NCBI GenBank assembly: GCA_036172665.1
Contig: CM069875.1
Location: forward strand, 20,491,806 to 20,555,805
Origin: Prosopocoilus inquinatus
Taxonomy: Eukaryota; Arthropoda; Insecta; Coleoptera; Lucanidae
DNA: 64,000 nucleotides
Reading direction: 5' to 3'
Positions 1 through 10,466 of this stretch are shown piece after piece. A model generated the notes under the pieces. It had not been told where the DNA came from, searched no databases, and saw nothing but the letters and a program-made list of their open reading frames with translations. Numbering within the stretch: position 1 is the first letter of the stretch; each line of letters opens with the position of its first letter. The position numbers and the translations under genes are program-made.

Positions 1-13
1 CCACAAACACATC

Positions 14-228
14 ATGTCCCATAAGTGATTTATCTATCAAACTTATACTTTTTTAATGGAATGTACCAGTTTTTATTGAAGATATTGGTAGATCTCTTAA
101 AAATAAATATTTTCTATAGTTGCTGAATAGAAAATACTTTTAAGAGATCTATCGATATCTTCAATAAAAAGTGGTACATTAAATTTACAAGAAGTATAAG
201 TTTTATAGATAACTCACTTATGGAACGT
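14..228. repeat. Foldback hairpin, about 100-bp arms
   Basis: The sequence reads as an imperfect palindrome centred near 121. The left arm (about 14-114) returns as its reverse complement at about 129-228, with a short AT-rich loop. Shared blocks include TATTGAAGATAT, AGATCTCTTAA and CATAAGTGA. No protein is encoded. It is a non-autonomous foldback element or MITE of unknown superfamily, abutting the next element on its right. Confidence 0.7.
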
Positions 229-236
229 GCTGTATA

Positions 237-829
237 CTAGGTGTTTCGTAACCTACGGAGGAGATTAAAAGGGTAGCTAGGGGAGATCAAATTAAAGATT
301 TTTTCTTAATAAATTTTTGGCAAATAAGCAATAAGTAAAAAGTTAGTTTAAAGTGAAATTAATTAACGAGTAAAAGTTACTCCCTGTAGTAATATTTTAC
401 CTTTTAAATTCAAATTTGAAGCATTTATGAGTTAATTGAACACTGCTTTACAATAAACAACTATTTTAAAAAATGTAGTCACGTTAAAGTAACGGCTATT
501 TCATTTTTTCTTTTAATGCCCAAAAACGTATTTTCATCTCGTTGTGCACCGCCTGCCTACTAATTAAAAACAAAACCAGGAAACAGATTAACATTTAAGA
601 ATGGAGGTTTTGATAAATTTAGAGTTTATTTAATAATAAAGTTGCATTTTGTGAAATAATTTTGATTAATTGAGAAGCTATAGGTGTAAATTAAAAAAGA
701 AATTAGGAAGGTTAAACTGCTGTAAGTTTCTTATTACTGCGTTTTTGTCAAAGGCGAATTAAGAAAATGCTTTATTTGATGTCCTACGGCTGCCCTTTCA
801 ATCTCCTCCATGCGTTGTGGGACACCCAG
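237..829. mobile_element. MITE with about 45-bp terminal inverted repeats
   Basis: The left end (CTAGGTGTTTCGTAAC..., with GGAGGAGATT inside it) matches the reverse complement of the right end (...AATCTCCTCC...GGACACCCAG) over roughly 45 bases. A TA lies immediately outside each end (235-236 and 830-831), which is the target duplication expected of Tc1/mariner-like elements. The 500-base interior is AT-rich without a recognisable frame. The GGGTGT-type ends resemble those of the element at 50820-52612, but I see no wider homology. Confidence 0.6.
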
Positions 830-832
830 TAT

Positions 833-3800
833 GTGGAAATAATTTGCTAAGATAGAACTCATTATAGGGGATAACTTTTATAAAAGACATTTTCTTTTAT
901 AATTAATAATTAAGGCGCTACTGAAGAAATCGACACCAATAACCTACCCTGTATAATAATTTAATGGAAAAAACTAGATATTCGAAGAATCGATTTTTAA
1001 GCGGTTCAAAATCTAAGGATAATATGCAGAATTGGTATAAATTATGCGTTGGAACTGTTTCGCCTTTTTTCGATTGTGAATATTACTGCATTTCTGATAG
1101 CTGTTTGTGAATTTTAGAAAAATATTCATCGGTGTGTGCATGTTTTGTTGCACTTTACTTTGCTCTGATTGTTAAAATTTCACCGTACTTTTTTGAAAAC
1201 TAATTTTCCTAAATAATAAATAAATAAAATAAACAATCTCAACGGACGATGTGTTTGTCCGGCTCGAAGGACCAAACGTACTGTAACGAAGCGGTTATCG
1301 TTAGTTTCGACGCTATTATTATCTGGGCGTTTTGAATTTGATTTTGGTATTTTATTTCACAATAAAACATGGTCAATATTTTTGACAACTCTTTTTTATT
1401 GATTATTTTTACGTAATATTTTTGTTTGTTACCGTGAATACAATGAAGGTACGTTTTAAAAAGAACACTTAGGACGTGAAAATATCCTTTTCTGCTGTGC
1501 ATTTATAACTAACCTGTCTAAATGGAAATTTTTCTTACCGTTTCTTGTATAAATTTTTGTGTTAACGTTATTTAGCATCGCGTTTAATTTTAAGAGAATG
1601 TCAGGTTTAAGTAATTACCGGATAATTTTAGCTAAAGCAATTATTAATATTTCACAGATAATAATGGCCATACGCAATGTGTGATGTGCATGAATATTTA
1701 ATGCGGCGCTTCATGAATTTTCATTGGACCCGCTTTACTCCTGAGTTATTAATAAGCAAACAATGTCGAATCTGTCGTAGGAAATTAATGTGCAAGTTAC
1801 TTAGGTAGTCGGTCATATGTGCGATTTGATAGGTAAATGTCGTCAGCAATTGCTTGTCAAAATTTAAATATCAAACTTAATTAAACACTTGTTCCTTCGT
1901 GTGAAAGTTATTAACTTCATAAGTTTCTTAATTGCGTCCAACTTAATTTGATGTAAAGAACTCTGAGCGGAGTTTAAAAGTTAACTTTAGAACTTGCCGG
2001 GTTCTACACAGCAAGGAGTTTTGTATCGCGCGCTGGCCCTCTTTAAACTTAATGGCCAGTGAAGTTTCTAAACTTTTGGAATTCTTGTTTAATTTCAGCA
2101 ACAATTTATGTGACGCTCTCGGAATTTCAAGCACATAATAAAACGCTGTTAAAAAACGAAAATAAACAGACTTATTTTTTAAAGTTCTTGGAAATATAGG
2201 TATCGTCGAATTAATCGAAAAATAATAGTAATTAAATACCAAGGGTGCGAAGATATTTTTTCACTTCATTGCAGTTCGGCTATAAAAATTCTCGGACTCG
2301 TGGCTTAAGTATTATTTTTTTCGTTACTAGCACATTATATTTAGTATAATTTTTCTAACCGTTTTTATATTTATAATAGTTAAATGGAAATTAGTTAAAA
2401 ATACTGTTTAAAAACAAATAGTCTGTGAAAACAAATAAATAGCAGCTAATTTGAATTGACATTTCTTGAATGAAAACATGACTTGACCTCCACATGTTCG
2501 TCTGACTACAGCGCTGTTCGCTTTCGCTACCCAGCCAGGCACATATGCCCGCGAAATTTAATATCTCTCAACGGTTCTAATTAATTCCCGCCTGAAAGTT
2601 TACTTATTTCGTTTTAACAATGCATTATTTTGAAGTTAAGTTTGTTGTCGTCAGTGTCAAAACGTGACACTTATGATTAGATGATTAGCTCTTTTCATTA
2701 TTAATTAGTAGGAGAGAACAAAAAAAAATATTAGGCAATATCAGGAAAATCATGTTCTCCGTTTGAAAACAATGTACAATGTTCTAGAAATAGTAGAGAA
2801 GAAAGCAATTTTAATCTCTCTTGGATGCCTGGCTTTGATTTACTAATGTTGGGTAATGATATTTTCAGAGTGAATAGAACAACAGAAAATAAATCTTTTG
2901 ATATAAATTTTTTTCGAAAAATTAAAAATACAGATTTATTGTCTTCAAGAAAATTAAAATCCGATGAAGTAATTTACGGTTATACAAAATCTCATCAGCT
3001 TTTAGACAAAAGTGTGCTTTGATTAGTCCTCCTAGATAAGATAATGCTCAATAATTTATTCTTTTTCGGTCTGAATTCCTGAATTTTGTAAAGTTGAGAC
3101 TTTCTTAATATTCTCCACCTTCTTCGATTTAAACTTATAAGTGCACCATATTGAATCATTAATCTGTCTAGACTGCCAGTAAATTATGTTTCATACTTTT
3201 CTCATTAGCAACACTACGATCTGCTACTTGGTTTTCCACTTTTAACTGACCCTTTTCTTCTCCGTCTGCGAACCCACGGATCAATGTCTTGCGTTGGATC
3301 CAGTTACTATTGATGTTGAAATTACCTTTATATACGAATAAGAAAATTTAATTGAATAAATGTTTTGTTAGAGTTTAATTCCCTGGTTCTTTTAAATATT
3401 GATGTGTGGTACATTTTAGTTGTTGAACGTTGGCCACGCTGTTCGTTTCCGTTTCCGGTTTAGGCGCGTTGATATTACGCTCCCATTGGGTCTGGAAGTC
3501 ACGTTATCTGTAATTGTAATCTGATTGGTCGAAATTGCTATCGCTACTCGGCATTACGCCAGCACGAGAGACAGGCACGTGTACGTACTTCCGTGAATTG
3601 TAATTTCTTATGCAGAATTCAAATCAGCTACAATGATAACTAGTATTATTTATCTTAGTGAACCTATGGAGTTGTTAGATACAGCTTATTCCAAGCGGAT
3701 TTTCCTTTTCTGCGTTAAACAGGCAGGTATTTAGGTGATGCCAGTTCAACGACCCAAGCACATATTAGATTTCCTTGTTCTCACAGAGAAATTCGCTTTT

Positions 3801-4217
3801 TTAATTCCTCCTTGGAGTCTTATTTTCTTCGAAAATCTTGTGTAAGGTACTATTTTTTATTTTACATATTGGTATGGTTTGGAAAACTGCTTTCCAAGAA
3901 ACAACCTGTATATTAAGTTTGAGTCGGATTTACTTTCGATTGCAAAATATTAGGACACGGCGTGTGTGGGAAGCGCTTCATGCCGCACCTATTTAAACTA
4001 TTTAAAATCGGAAAACAGCCATCAGCATGGTAGGGGAGCATGACGAGGTATATCCCCTCTCTTCGCAGTATTAGTTGCGCGCTAATCAAAACAACCAATC
4101 GGACCCGAACATTTTTTGTAACTTCCAAGAGATCACACTTGTTTGTTAATGGATTCATTTAAACCGTCGAAGAGAAGTGATACTACAAACTGGATCTTTT
4201 CGGATTTATATTTTTAT
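833..4217. other. Intergenic, no gene recognised
   Basis: AT-rich sequence with only short chance open frames. A 65-codon frame at 2825-3022 has no recognisable motif. CCCTGTATAAT at about 948 resembles the terminal motif of many insect DNA transposons, but no partner end was found. The stretch 3420-3600 is somewhat richer in GC and CpG and could be regulatory or an untranslated exon; nothing decides this. Confidence 0.5.
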
Positions 4218-4337
4218 AGTTTTACAATTACAGCTCAACTTTGAGTTGAGACTTAAACTCTTAGCAACGATTATTTCAACAATTGTTGTGAAGGATTTAA
4301 ACTTCGGTTCAAAGTTAAACCGTCATTGTAAAACTGG
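4218..4337. mobile_element. Small palindromic MITE
   Basis: The ends AGTTTTACAATTAC and GTCATTGTAAAACTGG are inverted copies, and the symmetry continues inward through TTTAACTTTGAA and AAGTTTAAA for about 43 bases per arm. The centre holds ACAATTGTTG. The element at 22343-22464 has the same CCAGTTT ends and TTTAACTTTAA block, so the two probably belong to one family. Confidence 0.6.
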
Positions 4338-7291
4338 GCTTAATTGATCTCACGCTTTGCGTTTTAACTCAGACACTTTTGTGCATTCGTTTTAAAATAC
4401 TCCGACCATAACACGGTGTAAAATTCACGACGCATCGGCACTTTTATTTTATGATTTTAATAACTAATATTTTTCGGAGTTTCTATTTTTAGATAGAATT
4501 GCCTCATCTTTTGAAAACGTTTGCTGCGCATTTCATCTCTTTCGTGAGAACCGTTCGACATTATTATTTCGCGAAGTTGGACAGTCATAAAATTTCAATC
4601 ACTGTATATTTATTTTGTTACCGGACTAGTTTATGTGAATTACAGTCTTTTACGAGTTAATATTTCGACGGACAGAATAAATTTGTTTCACTCTCGACCT
4701 TTAATGCCACTGGTTTTTCTTTCCGTCATGTTGATACTCGTTGGTTCTATTTGAGGTCACAATGTTTTCGATTCGCGCAAATCATTCGTTAGTACATTTG
4801 GAGGCACAGCTAGTTTTGCTTTATTAATTAGTAATGGGTCGGGTGATAGTCAGTCGTTTAGCGATATCTCCAGCGACTGGTGGTGTTATGTGTAGGTGGC
4901 GCGGCCCCATTTTTACGTCGTGGTCGTCCTGAACCTCGGTTCACATTTCGGTTTCGGGAGGAACCTCGGGGAGGTTTTCTCTTCTCTTTCATTTTGTCCA
5001 GTTCTCGTTTGGCGTTGATGGAACTATAAGCTCGTTCAGAGTTTTACTCAAACTTCGTCCTTGTAGTTTTGGATAGGTATGTTTTAAACTGTCATTCTCC
5101 CTTTCTTGCAGGTTATTATTGTCAAGCTTTCCTTCCCTTACAGGCTTATTTTTAGCCCCGGTTTATTTTTGGGTTCCAGCTTTGTCTACGACCTGTTTCC
5201 TTTCGTGAGGTACGTCATTGGTAGAGAGGAACCGGAACGGCCTTACGGGATGACAAACAAGTGGGAAATACCCTTATTTGTGACTACCGTCTTAGGCCGA
5301 ATTAACATTAATCATTGTGACTGTTATGATTTTGCTTTGGGCGCTTCACAGCAAACATATTTAAGATCACGTTTTAATTTACATATTGTAAAACTCTTGT
5401 CGGATTCGGTTATTTTCTATTACCTTTGAAATATTCTTAGTGTACATTACTCTGCCTTTACGTAAAGTCATAATTTAACTTACGTAAAAATTTTATAGTT
5501 TTAGTGGTTATAGTTCTCTTGTTAAGGACAGTCTTGGAGGCGGTAAGCTCGCAACACCTTTTGCGTTGTTTGTTGTTGTTGACGATATTAAACGTTATTG
5601 CATAAAGTGAGTCATTTTCTTTTCCTTCGATCCTCTCCTCATCTCGGGTGAAGATTAGGTGGGGCCATTTTTTTTCGTGTTTAATTAACACGCACACCCG
5701 TCACGATCGAAGCTACTGGCTGTGCTGCACGTTAATTTCCTCAGCACAAATCTTGTTTCTACAACAGGTAGGTAGCAATTTAACATTTAACTGTCAAGAA
5801 GGATGATCAAAATCTGTATGAAAAAGTTGTGGTTGGTCTTTTTAAAATTAAAAATTCACTTGTTTTAGGTGCAAAAAAAAAATTAAATAAACAAAACATG
5901 AGCTTGGTGCGATACTTTATCACCATTCTGTATGTATATTAAGCGAAGGAGGGGGGAGGGGGGCATGGGAATTTATATGAACTCCATAATTTACGCAAAT
6001 TACGCATAATTCAATTAAAACCATATTTCAATAATCGGTTCTGAAATTGTCACAGAATTTGTTGCGATCGACAATTTCCTCGTGACCTTTAACATTTTCC
6101 GTCGCTTGCAAACAACTCGTGTACAACGATTTAATTACATGAAGCTATTAAAATTTGAGAGGCATTAGAATAAGGTATTTGATGTTATTGTTCTGCTGTA
6201 ATGTTGTTTGTACCGAACACATCGTCACCGCTAAAAATCAAGCGGATACAGGGCTTCGTGTTAATTACCGCTGAAGTTACGCTAATAATACAAACATAAA
6301 GGACTGAACAAACCATAGATTTAAATAATTTCATTTAAATTCAAATTTTCTTTGATTAACGGAGGGTTTAAACCCACATCTAAATAACGGGGTTCTTTTG
6401 TGTAAAGGATCGTTGGAGTTTCTGAAAAAATATTTCAGATGCGATAGATTTCAGTGGATTTGTGGCTGAATAGGAATATTCGGAGACGGCCAAGTGGAAC
6501 ACATCTGAGTTCTGAACTGGAAGATATTTGTTCGCGTGGGAAATAACCAGGCCTTGCAAGAAATATATTATTCACCTGAAATGAAATATTAGAAATAAAT
6601 TCGTTTGTTTGATTAGTAGCATGAAAGTTTTTGTTTTACTTGGTTTGCTTTATTTATTTTGTGATTCAATCTTGAATTTAAGAAACAAAAACAAAAAAGA
6701 AAGCGTAATTTTGGTGTTAATAAAATTAGGAATAAATTCTTCCTAAAAGAAAAAAAATGTTATAATTCTTTTCGATTACTGTCACTTAAGTTTCATGCAA
6801 GCATTTACAAAAATATTTTTCAACCCCTTTTATCTTCAATTCTTTTGACTGTCCGTATAATGTTGAATTGAATTTCGATTTCTTTGTTAATAGCGGCCTG
6901 GTTTGAACATGAAAAACCAGAAATCGATTTGCAGATCGTTTTCCACGAATTGCTCGTATTCTAGCGATTAAAAAGTAAATTTTCCATAGTTATAAAGCTT
7001 TTTTTATATAAAAATTCCACACATATATCTAAAAAATAATTATAATTTTATTTAAAAATGTAACGTACCTTAAATATGAAAAATAATGACATTTCCGTAC
7101 TTTTTACTCACTTGGTTTATTGATTAATTTTTACGACACTATTTCGGAAATTATTTTCACCTACAAACAATTCAAAATTATTTCAGAATGTCTGCAACCT
7201 CACTTTCTTCTCTGACGATAAAAAAATGCCTCCTTAAGGTAGGATTCATTTTATAAGAGACAGAAATAATCCTTTTAATGATTTGGATGAT
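4338..7291. other. Intergenic, some GC-richer patches, no gene recognised
   Basis: The 4840-5000 and 5200-5290 patches are richer in GC than the surroundings and contain possible splice-like sites, for example TTTCTTGCAG before 5112. They could be untranslated exons of a host gene. I cannot assign a product, and the short frames here (107 codons at 5106-5429, 79 codons at 5458-5697 on the minus strand) have no recognisable domain. A G-rich run lies at 5946-5965. Confidence 0.4.
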
Positions 7292-7490
7292 AATGAATTT
7301 AACATATAAAATAGCGACATCTTACTATCGCTTTTTGACCTAACATTGCAGTAGGATAGACAAATTGAAGCGGGATTTGCTCCTAATGAGTCCCCCATGC
7401 AAGGCGGCCATGCTTGCTGTCAAAGCATAATGAAAGATTTTAGAAAAATTTTGTGCAAATCGTTTTTGATTGCAGTGAGAACCTCGAGCA

Positions 7491-7539
7491 GCCTCTGGAC
7501 AGCTGTTTCAGCCCTGTTTGGAGCTTCTTCAGCAGAAAC
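7491..7539 (-). ncRNA. Hammerhead ribozyme, left arm copy 1
   Basis: Minus-strand copy of the motif described in full at 8555-8603. A C-to-T change in stem II (AGCTC instead of AGCCC) replaces a C-G pair by a U-G pair, so the stem is kept. The core boxes and GTC are unchanged. Confidence 0.8.
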
Positions 7540-7802
7540 GTAGCTCGACATTCCCACTGCAGACCAAAAACGACTTGCCCAATTTATTCGCAAATGCGAT
7601 GTAAGAATGATGAACATATAAAATAGCGACATCTTACTATCGCTTTTTGACCTAACATTGCAGTAGGATAGACAAATTGAAGCGGGATTTGCTGCTAATG
7701 AGTCCCCCATGCAAGGCGGCCATGCTTGCTGTCAAAGCATAATGAAAGATTTTAGAAAAATTTTGTGCAAATCGTTTTTGATTGCAGTGAGAACCTCGAG
7801 CA

Positions 7803-7851
7803 GCCTCTGGACAGCTGTTTCAGCCCTGTTTGGGGCTTCTTCAGCAGAAAC
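7803..7851 (-). ncRNA. Hammerhead ribozyme, left arm copy 2
   Basis: Minus-strand copy, identical in stems and core to the reference copy at 8555-8603. Confidence 0.85.
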
Positions 7852-8114
7852 GTAGCTCGACATTCCCACTGCAGACCAAAAACGACTTGCCCAATTTATT
7901 CGCAAATGCGATGTAAGAATGATGAACATATAAAATAGCGACATCTTACTATCGCTTTTTGACCTAACATTGCAGTAGGATAGACAAATTGAAGCGGGAT
8001 TTGCTCCTAATGAGTCCCCCATGCAAGGCGGCCATGCTTGCTGTCAAAGCATAATGAAAGATTTTAGAAAAATTTTGTGCAAATCGTTTTTGATTGCAGT
8101 GAGAACCTCGAGCA

Positions 8115-8163
8115 GCCTCTGGACAGCTGTTTCAGCCCTGTTTGGGGCTTCTTCAGCAGAAAC
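8115..8163 (-). ncRNA. Hammerhead ribozyme, left arm copy 3
   Basis: Minus-strand copy, identical in stems and core to the reference copy. A fourth left-arm copy is cut at the inversion junction. Only its GCCTCTG (8427-8433), the strand just downstream of the cleavage site, remains. Confidence 0.85.
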
Positions 8164-8554
8164 GTAGCTCGACATTCCCACTGCAGACCAAAAACGACTT
8201 GCCCAATTTATTCGCAAATGCGATGTAAGAATGATGAACATATAAAATAGCGACATCTTACTATCGCTTTTTGACCTAACATTGCAGTAGGATAGACAAA
8301 TTGAAGCGGGATTTGCTCCTAATGAGTCCCCCATGCAAGGCGGCCATGCTTGCTGTCAAAGCATAATGAAAGATTTTAGAAAAATTTTGTGCAAATCGTT
8401 TTTGATTGCAGTGAGAACCTCGAGCAGCCTCTGCAATGTTAGGTCAAAAAGCGATAGTAAGATGTCGCTATTTTATATGTTCATCATTCTTACATCGCAT
8501 TTGCGAATAAATTGGGCAAGTCGTTTTTGGTCTGCAGTGGGAATATCGAGCTAC

Positions 8555-8603
8555 GTTTCTGCTGAAGAAGCCCCAAACAGGGCTGAAACAGCTGTCCAGA
8601 GGC
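8555..8603 (+). ncRNA. Hammerhead ribozyme, right arm copy 1 (reference)
   Basis: All elements of a type I hammerhead are present in order. Stem I 5' strand GTTTCTG (8555-8561). Core box CTGAAGA (8562-8568), fitting CUGANGA. Stem II AGCCC (8569-8573), loop CAAACA, GGGCT (8580-8584). GAAA (8585-8588). A very short stem III, CAGCTG (8589-8594), leading into the cleavage triplet GTC (8594-8596). Stem I 3' strand CAGAGGC (8597-8603). Stem I pairs 7 of 7 with two G-U wobbles. The first stem II pair is A-U rather than the usual G-C. Short-stem-III hammerheads of satellites, retrozymes and Penelope elements are known to work best as dimers, which fits the tandem arrangement. Self-cleavage is predicted, not shown. 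Confidence 0.88.
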
Positions 8604-8866
8604 TGCTCGAGGTTCTCACTGCAATCAAAAACGATTTGCACAAAATTTTTCTAAAATCTTTCATTATGCTTTGACAGCAAGCATGGCCGCCTTGCATGGG
8701 GGACTCATTAGGAGCAAATCCCGCTTCAATTTGTCTATCCTACTGCAATGTTAGGTCAAAAAGCGATAGTAAGATGTCGCTATTTTATATGTTCATCATT
8801 CTTACATCGCATTTGCGAATAAATTGGGCAAGTCGTTTTTGGTCTGCAGTGGGAATGTCGAGCTAC

Positions 8867-8915
8867 GTTTCTGCTGAAGAAGCCCCAAACAGGGCTGAAA
8901 CAGCTGTCCAGAGGC
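8867..8915 (+). ncRNA. Hammerhead ribozyme, right arm copy 2
   Basis: Exact repeat of the reference copy, 312 bp downstream, with all core and stem bases the same. Confidence 0.88.
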
Positions 8916-9178
8916 TGCTCGAGGTTCTCACTGCAATCAAAAACGATTTGCACAAAATTTTTCTAAAATCTTTCATTATGCTTTGACAGCAAGCATGGCC
9001 GCCTTGCATGGGGGACTCATTAGGAGCAAATCCCGCTTCAATTTGTCTATCCTACTGCAATGTTAGGTCAAAAAGCGATAGTAAGATGTCGCTATTTTAT
9101 ATGTTCATCATTCTTACATCGCATTTGCGAATAAATTGGGCAAGTCGTTTTTGGTCTGCAGTGGGAATGTCGAGCTAC

Positions 9179-9227
9179 GTTTCTGCTGAAGAAGCCCCAA
9201 ACAGGGCTGAAACAGCTGTCCAGAGGC
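9179..9227 (+). ncRNA. Hammerhead ribozyme, right arm copy 3
   Basis: Exact repeat of the reference copy, 624 bp downstream. Confidence 0.88.
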
Positions 9228-9490
9228 TGCTCGAGGTTCTCACTGCAATCAAAAACGATTTGCACAAAATTTTTCTAAAATCTTTCATTATGCTTTGACA
9301 GCAAGCATGGCCGCCTTGCATGGGGGACTCATTAGGAGCAAATCCCGCTTCAATTTGTCTATCCTACTGCAATGTTAGGTCAAAAAGCGATAGTAAGATG
9401 TCGCTATTTTATATGTTCATCATTCTTACATCGCATTTGCGAATAAATTGGGCAAGTCGTTTTTGGTCTGCAGTGGGAATGTCGAGCTAC

Positions 9491-9539
9491 GTTTCTGCTG
9501 AAGAAGCCCCAAACAGGGCTGAAACAGCTGTCCAGAGGC
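9491..9539 (+). ncRNA. Hammerhead ribozyme, right arm copy 4
   Basis: Exact repeat of the reference copy, 936 bp downstream. Confidence 0.88.
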
Positions 9540-9802
9540 TGCTCGAGGTTCTCACTGCAATCAAAAACGATTTGCACAAAATTTTTCTAAAATCTTTCAT
9601 TATGCTTTGACAGCAAGCATGGCCGCCTTGCATGGGGGACTCATTAGGAGCAAATCCCGCTTCAATTTGTCTATCCTACTGCAATGTTAGGTCAAAAAGC
9701 GATAGTAAGATGTCGCTATTTTATATGTTCATCATTCTTACATCGCATTTGCGAATAAATTGGGCAAGTCGTTTTTGGTCTGCAGTGGGAATGTCGAGCT
9801 AC

Positions 9803-9851
9803 GTTTCTGCTGAAGAAGCCCCAAACAGGGCTGAAACAGCTGTCCAGAGGC
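9803..9851 (+). ncRNA. Hammerhead ribozyme, right arm copy 5
   Basis: Exact repeat of the reference copy. This last copy is followed by only about 50 bp of unit before the element ends at 9902, so the 3' end of the insertion lies shortly downstream of a ribozyme. Confidence 0.88.
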
Positions 9852-9914
9852 TGCTCGAGGTTCTCACTGCAATCAAAAACGATTTGCACAAAATTTTTCT
9901 AAAATGAATTTAAC

Positions 9915-10466
9915 GTTTCGCTTTTCCAAAGTTTTAGAGTTATGGAACTCTTTGGTCCCACACTAGAACCTGCAACAAGCAAAAATAAATTTATTTTATG
10001 GTACAAATCAGTTGCTGATAAACTTACGTTATTATCCACTGAAATATTTCAACAACTGATTCCTGATACTTTCAGAAACCATCGATACGTAGAATAATTC
10101 ATCGTGTCACTCATCTTATTGCAAGGCAAAGCAAACAGTTAATTAAATTGCCAATAGAAGAAGCTCCGCGCGTTAACATTAGGCTTTTCTCATGTCATTG
10201 GTACCACAGATTGTACCCCATGTTAAAATTATTTCACCTGGTGGTAATCCAGCTGAGCTGTACCACAACAGAAAATATGTTTTTGCCATATATGTTCAAG
10301 TAATTCAAGTGCACTAACGTTTCCTTCCTCCCTTTCTTTTTTCCTTTTCATTTTTAGAAATCACAACTGCACTAATGCGAAGAATTTAAGATGTATTTAT
10401 TTATTTTAAGTTTCTAATCTCACACTACCTGACTACAGGCCTGACGCCACGCCGATCAGACTACTT
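9915..10466. other. Intergenic, nothing recognised
   Basis: AT-rich sequence between the retrozyme insertion and the P-like element. No frame, repeat or RNA signal that I can support. Confidence 0.5.

Larger units (their letters stand above)
7292..9914. mobile_element. Retrozyme-like element: inverted arrays of 312-bp hammerhead units
   Basis: Units of exactly 312 bp repeat about 3.6 times from 7304 to 8433 and then about 4.7 times as the reverse complement from 8434 to 9902. Copies differ at only a few bases (for example near 7522, 7693 and 8545). The whole block is bounded by the direct repeat AATGAATTTAAC (7292-7303 and 9903-9914). Its outer bases are also shared with the unit, so the certain duplication is 6-12 bp. 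Each full unit encodes a hammerhead ribozyme with canonical core (CTGAAGA, GAAA, cleavage triplet GTC). Both RNA-sense 3' ends face outward. The two ends match the ends of the 159-bp copy at 36730-36888, which also has a 12-bp duplication, so this is one expanded insertion rather than ordinary satellite. Animal retrozymes are tandem hammerhead retroelements thought to use Penelope-type enzymes; membership here is inferred. The 96-codon frames inside the units are by-products of repetition. Confidence 0.85.

Noticed and set aside
2825..3022. 65-codon frame with a plausible amino acid composition
   Set aside because: No family, no splice or promoter context, and frames of this length are expected by chance in this much sequence.
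5940..5970. G-quadruplex-like G runs as a regulatory element
   Set aside because: A single G-rich run with no neighbouring gene or conserved motif; composition alone is not enough.
7304..9902. CRISPR-like or ordinary satellite array
   Set aside because: Units are contiguous 312-bp repeats without spacers, in a eukaryotic context. The flanking duplication and shared termini with the solo copy mark a mobile insertion rather than a centromere-type satellite.
7304..9902. Sequencing artefact (missed hairpin adapter) explaining the palindrome
   Set aside because: An artefact would mirror the flanks too. The flanks differ apart from the 12-bp repeat, and the two arms have different lengths. Long-read confirmation would still be useful.
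7420..9907. Eight near-identical 91-113-codon frames, as if a tandem gene family
   Set aside because: 312 is a multiple of three, so a chance frame is repeated in every unit. The frame runs across the hammerhead, the copies are too alike to show selection on protein, and the solo 159-bp relative does not keep it.
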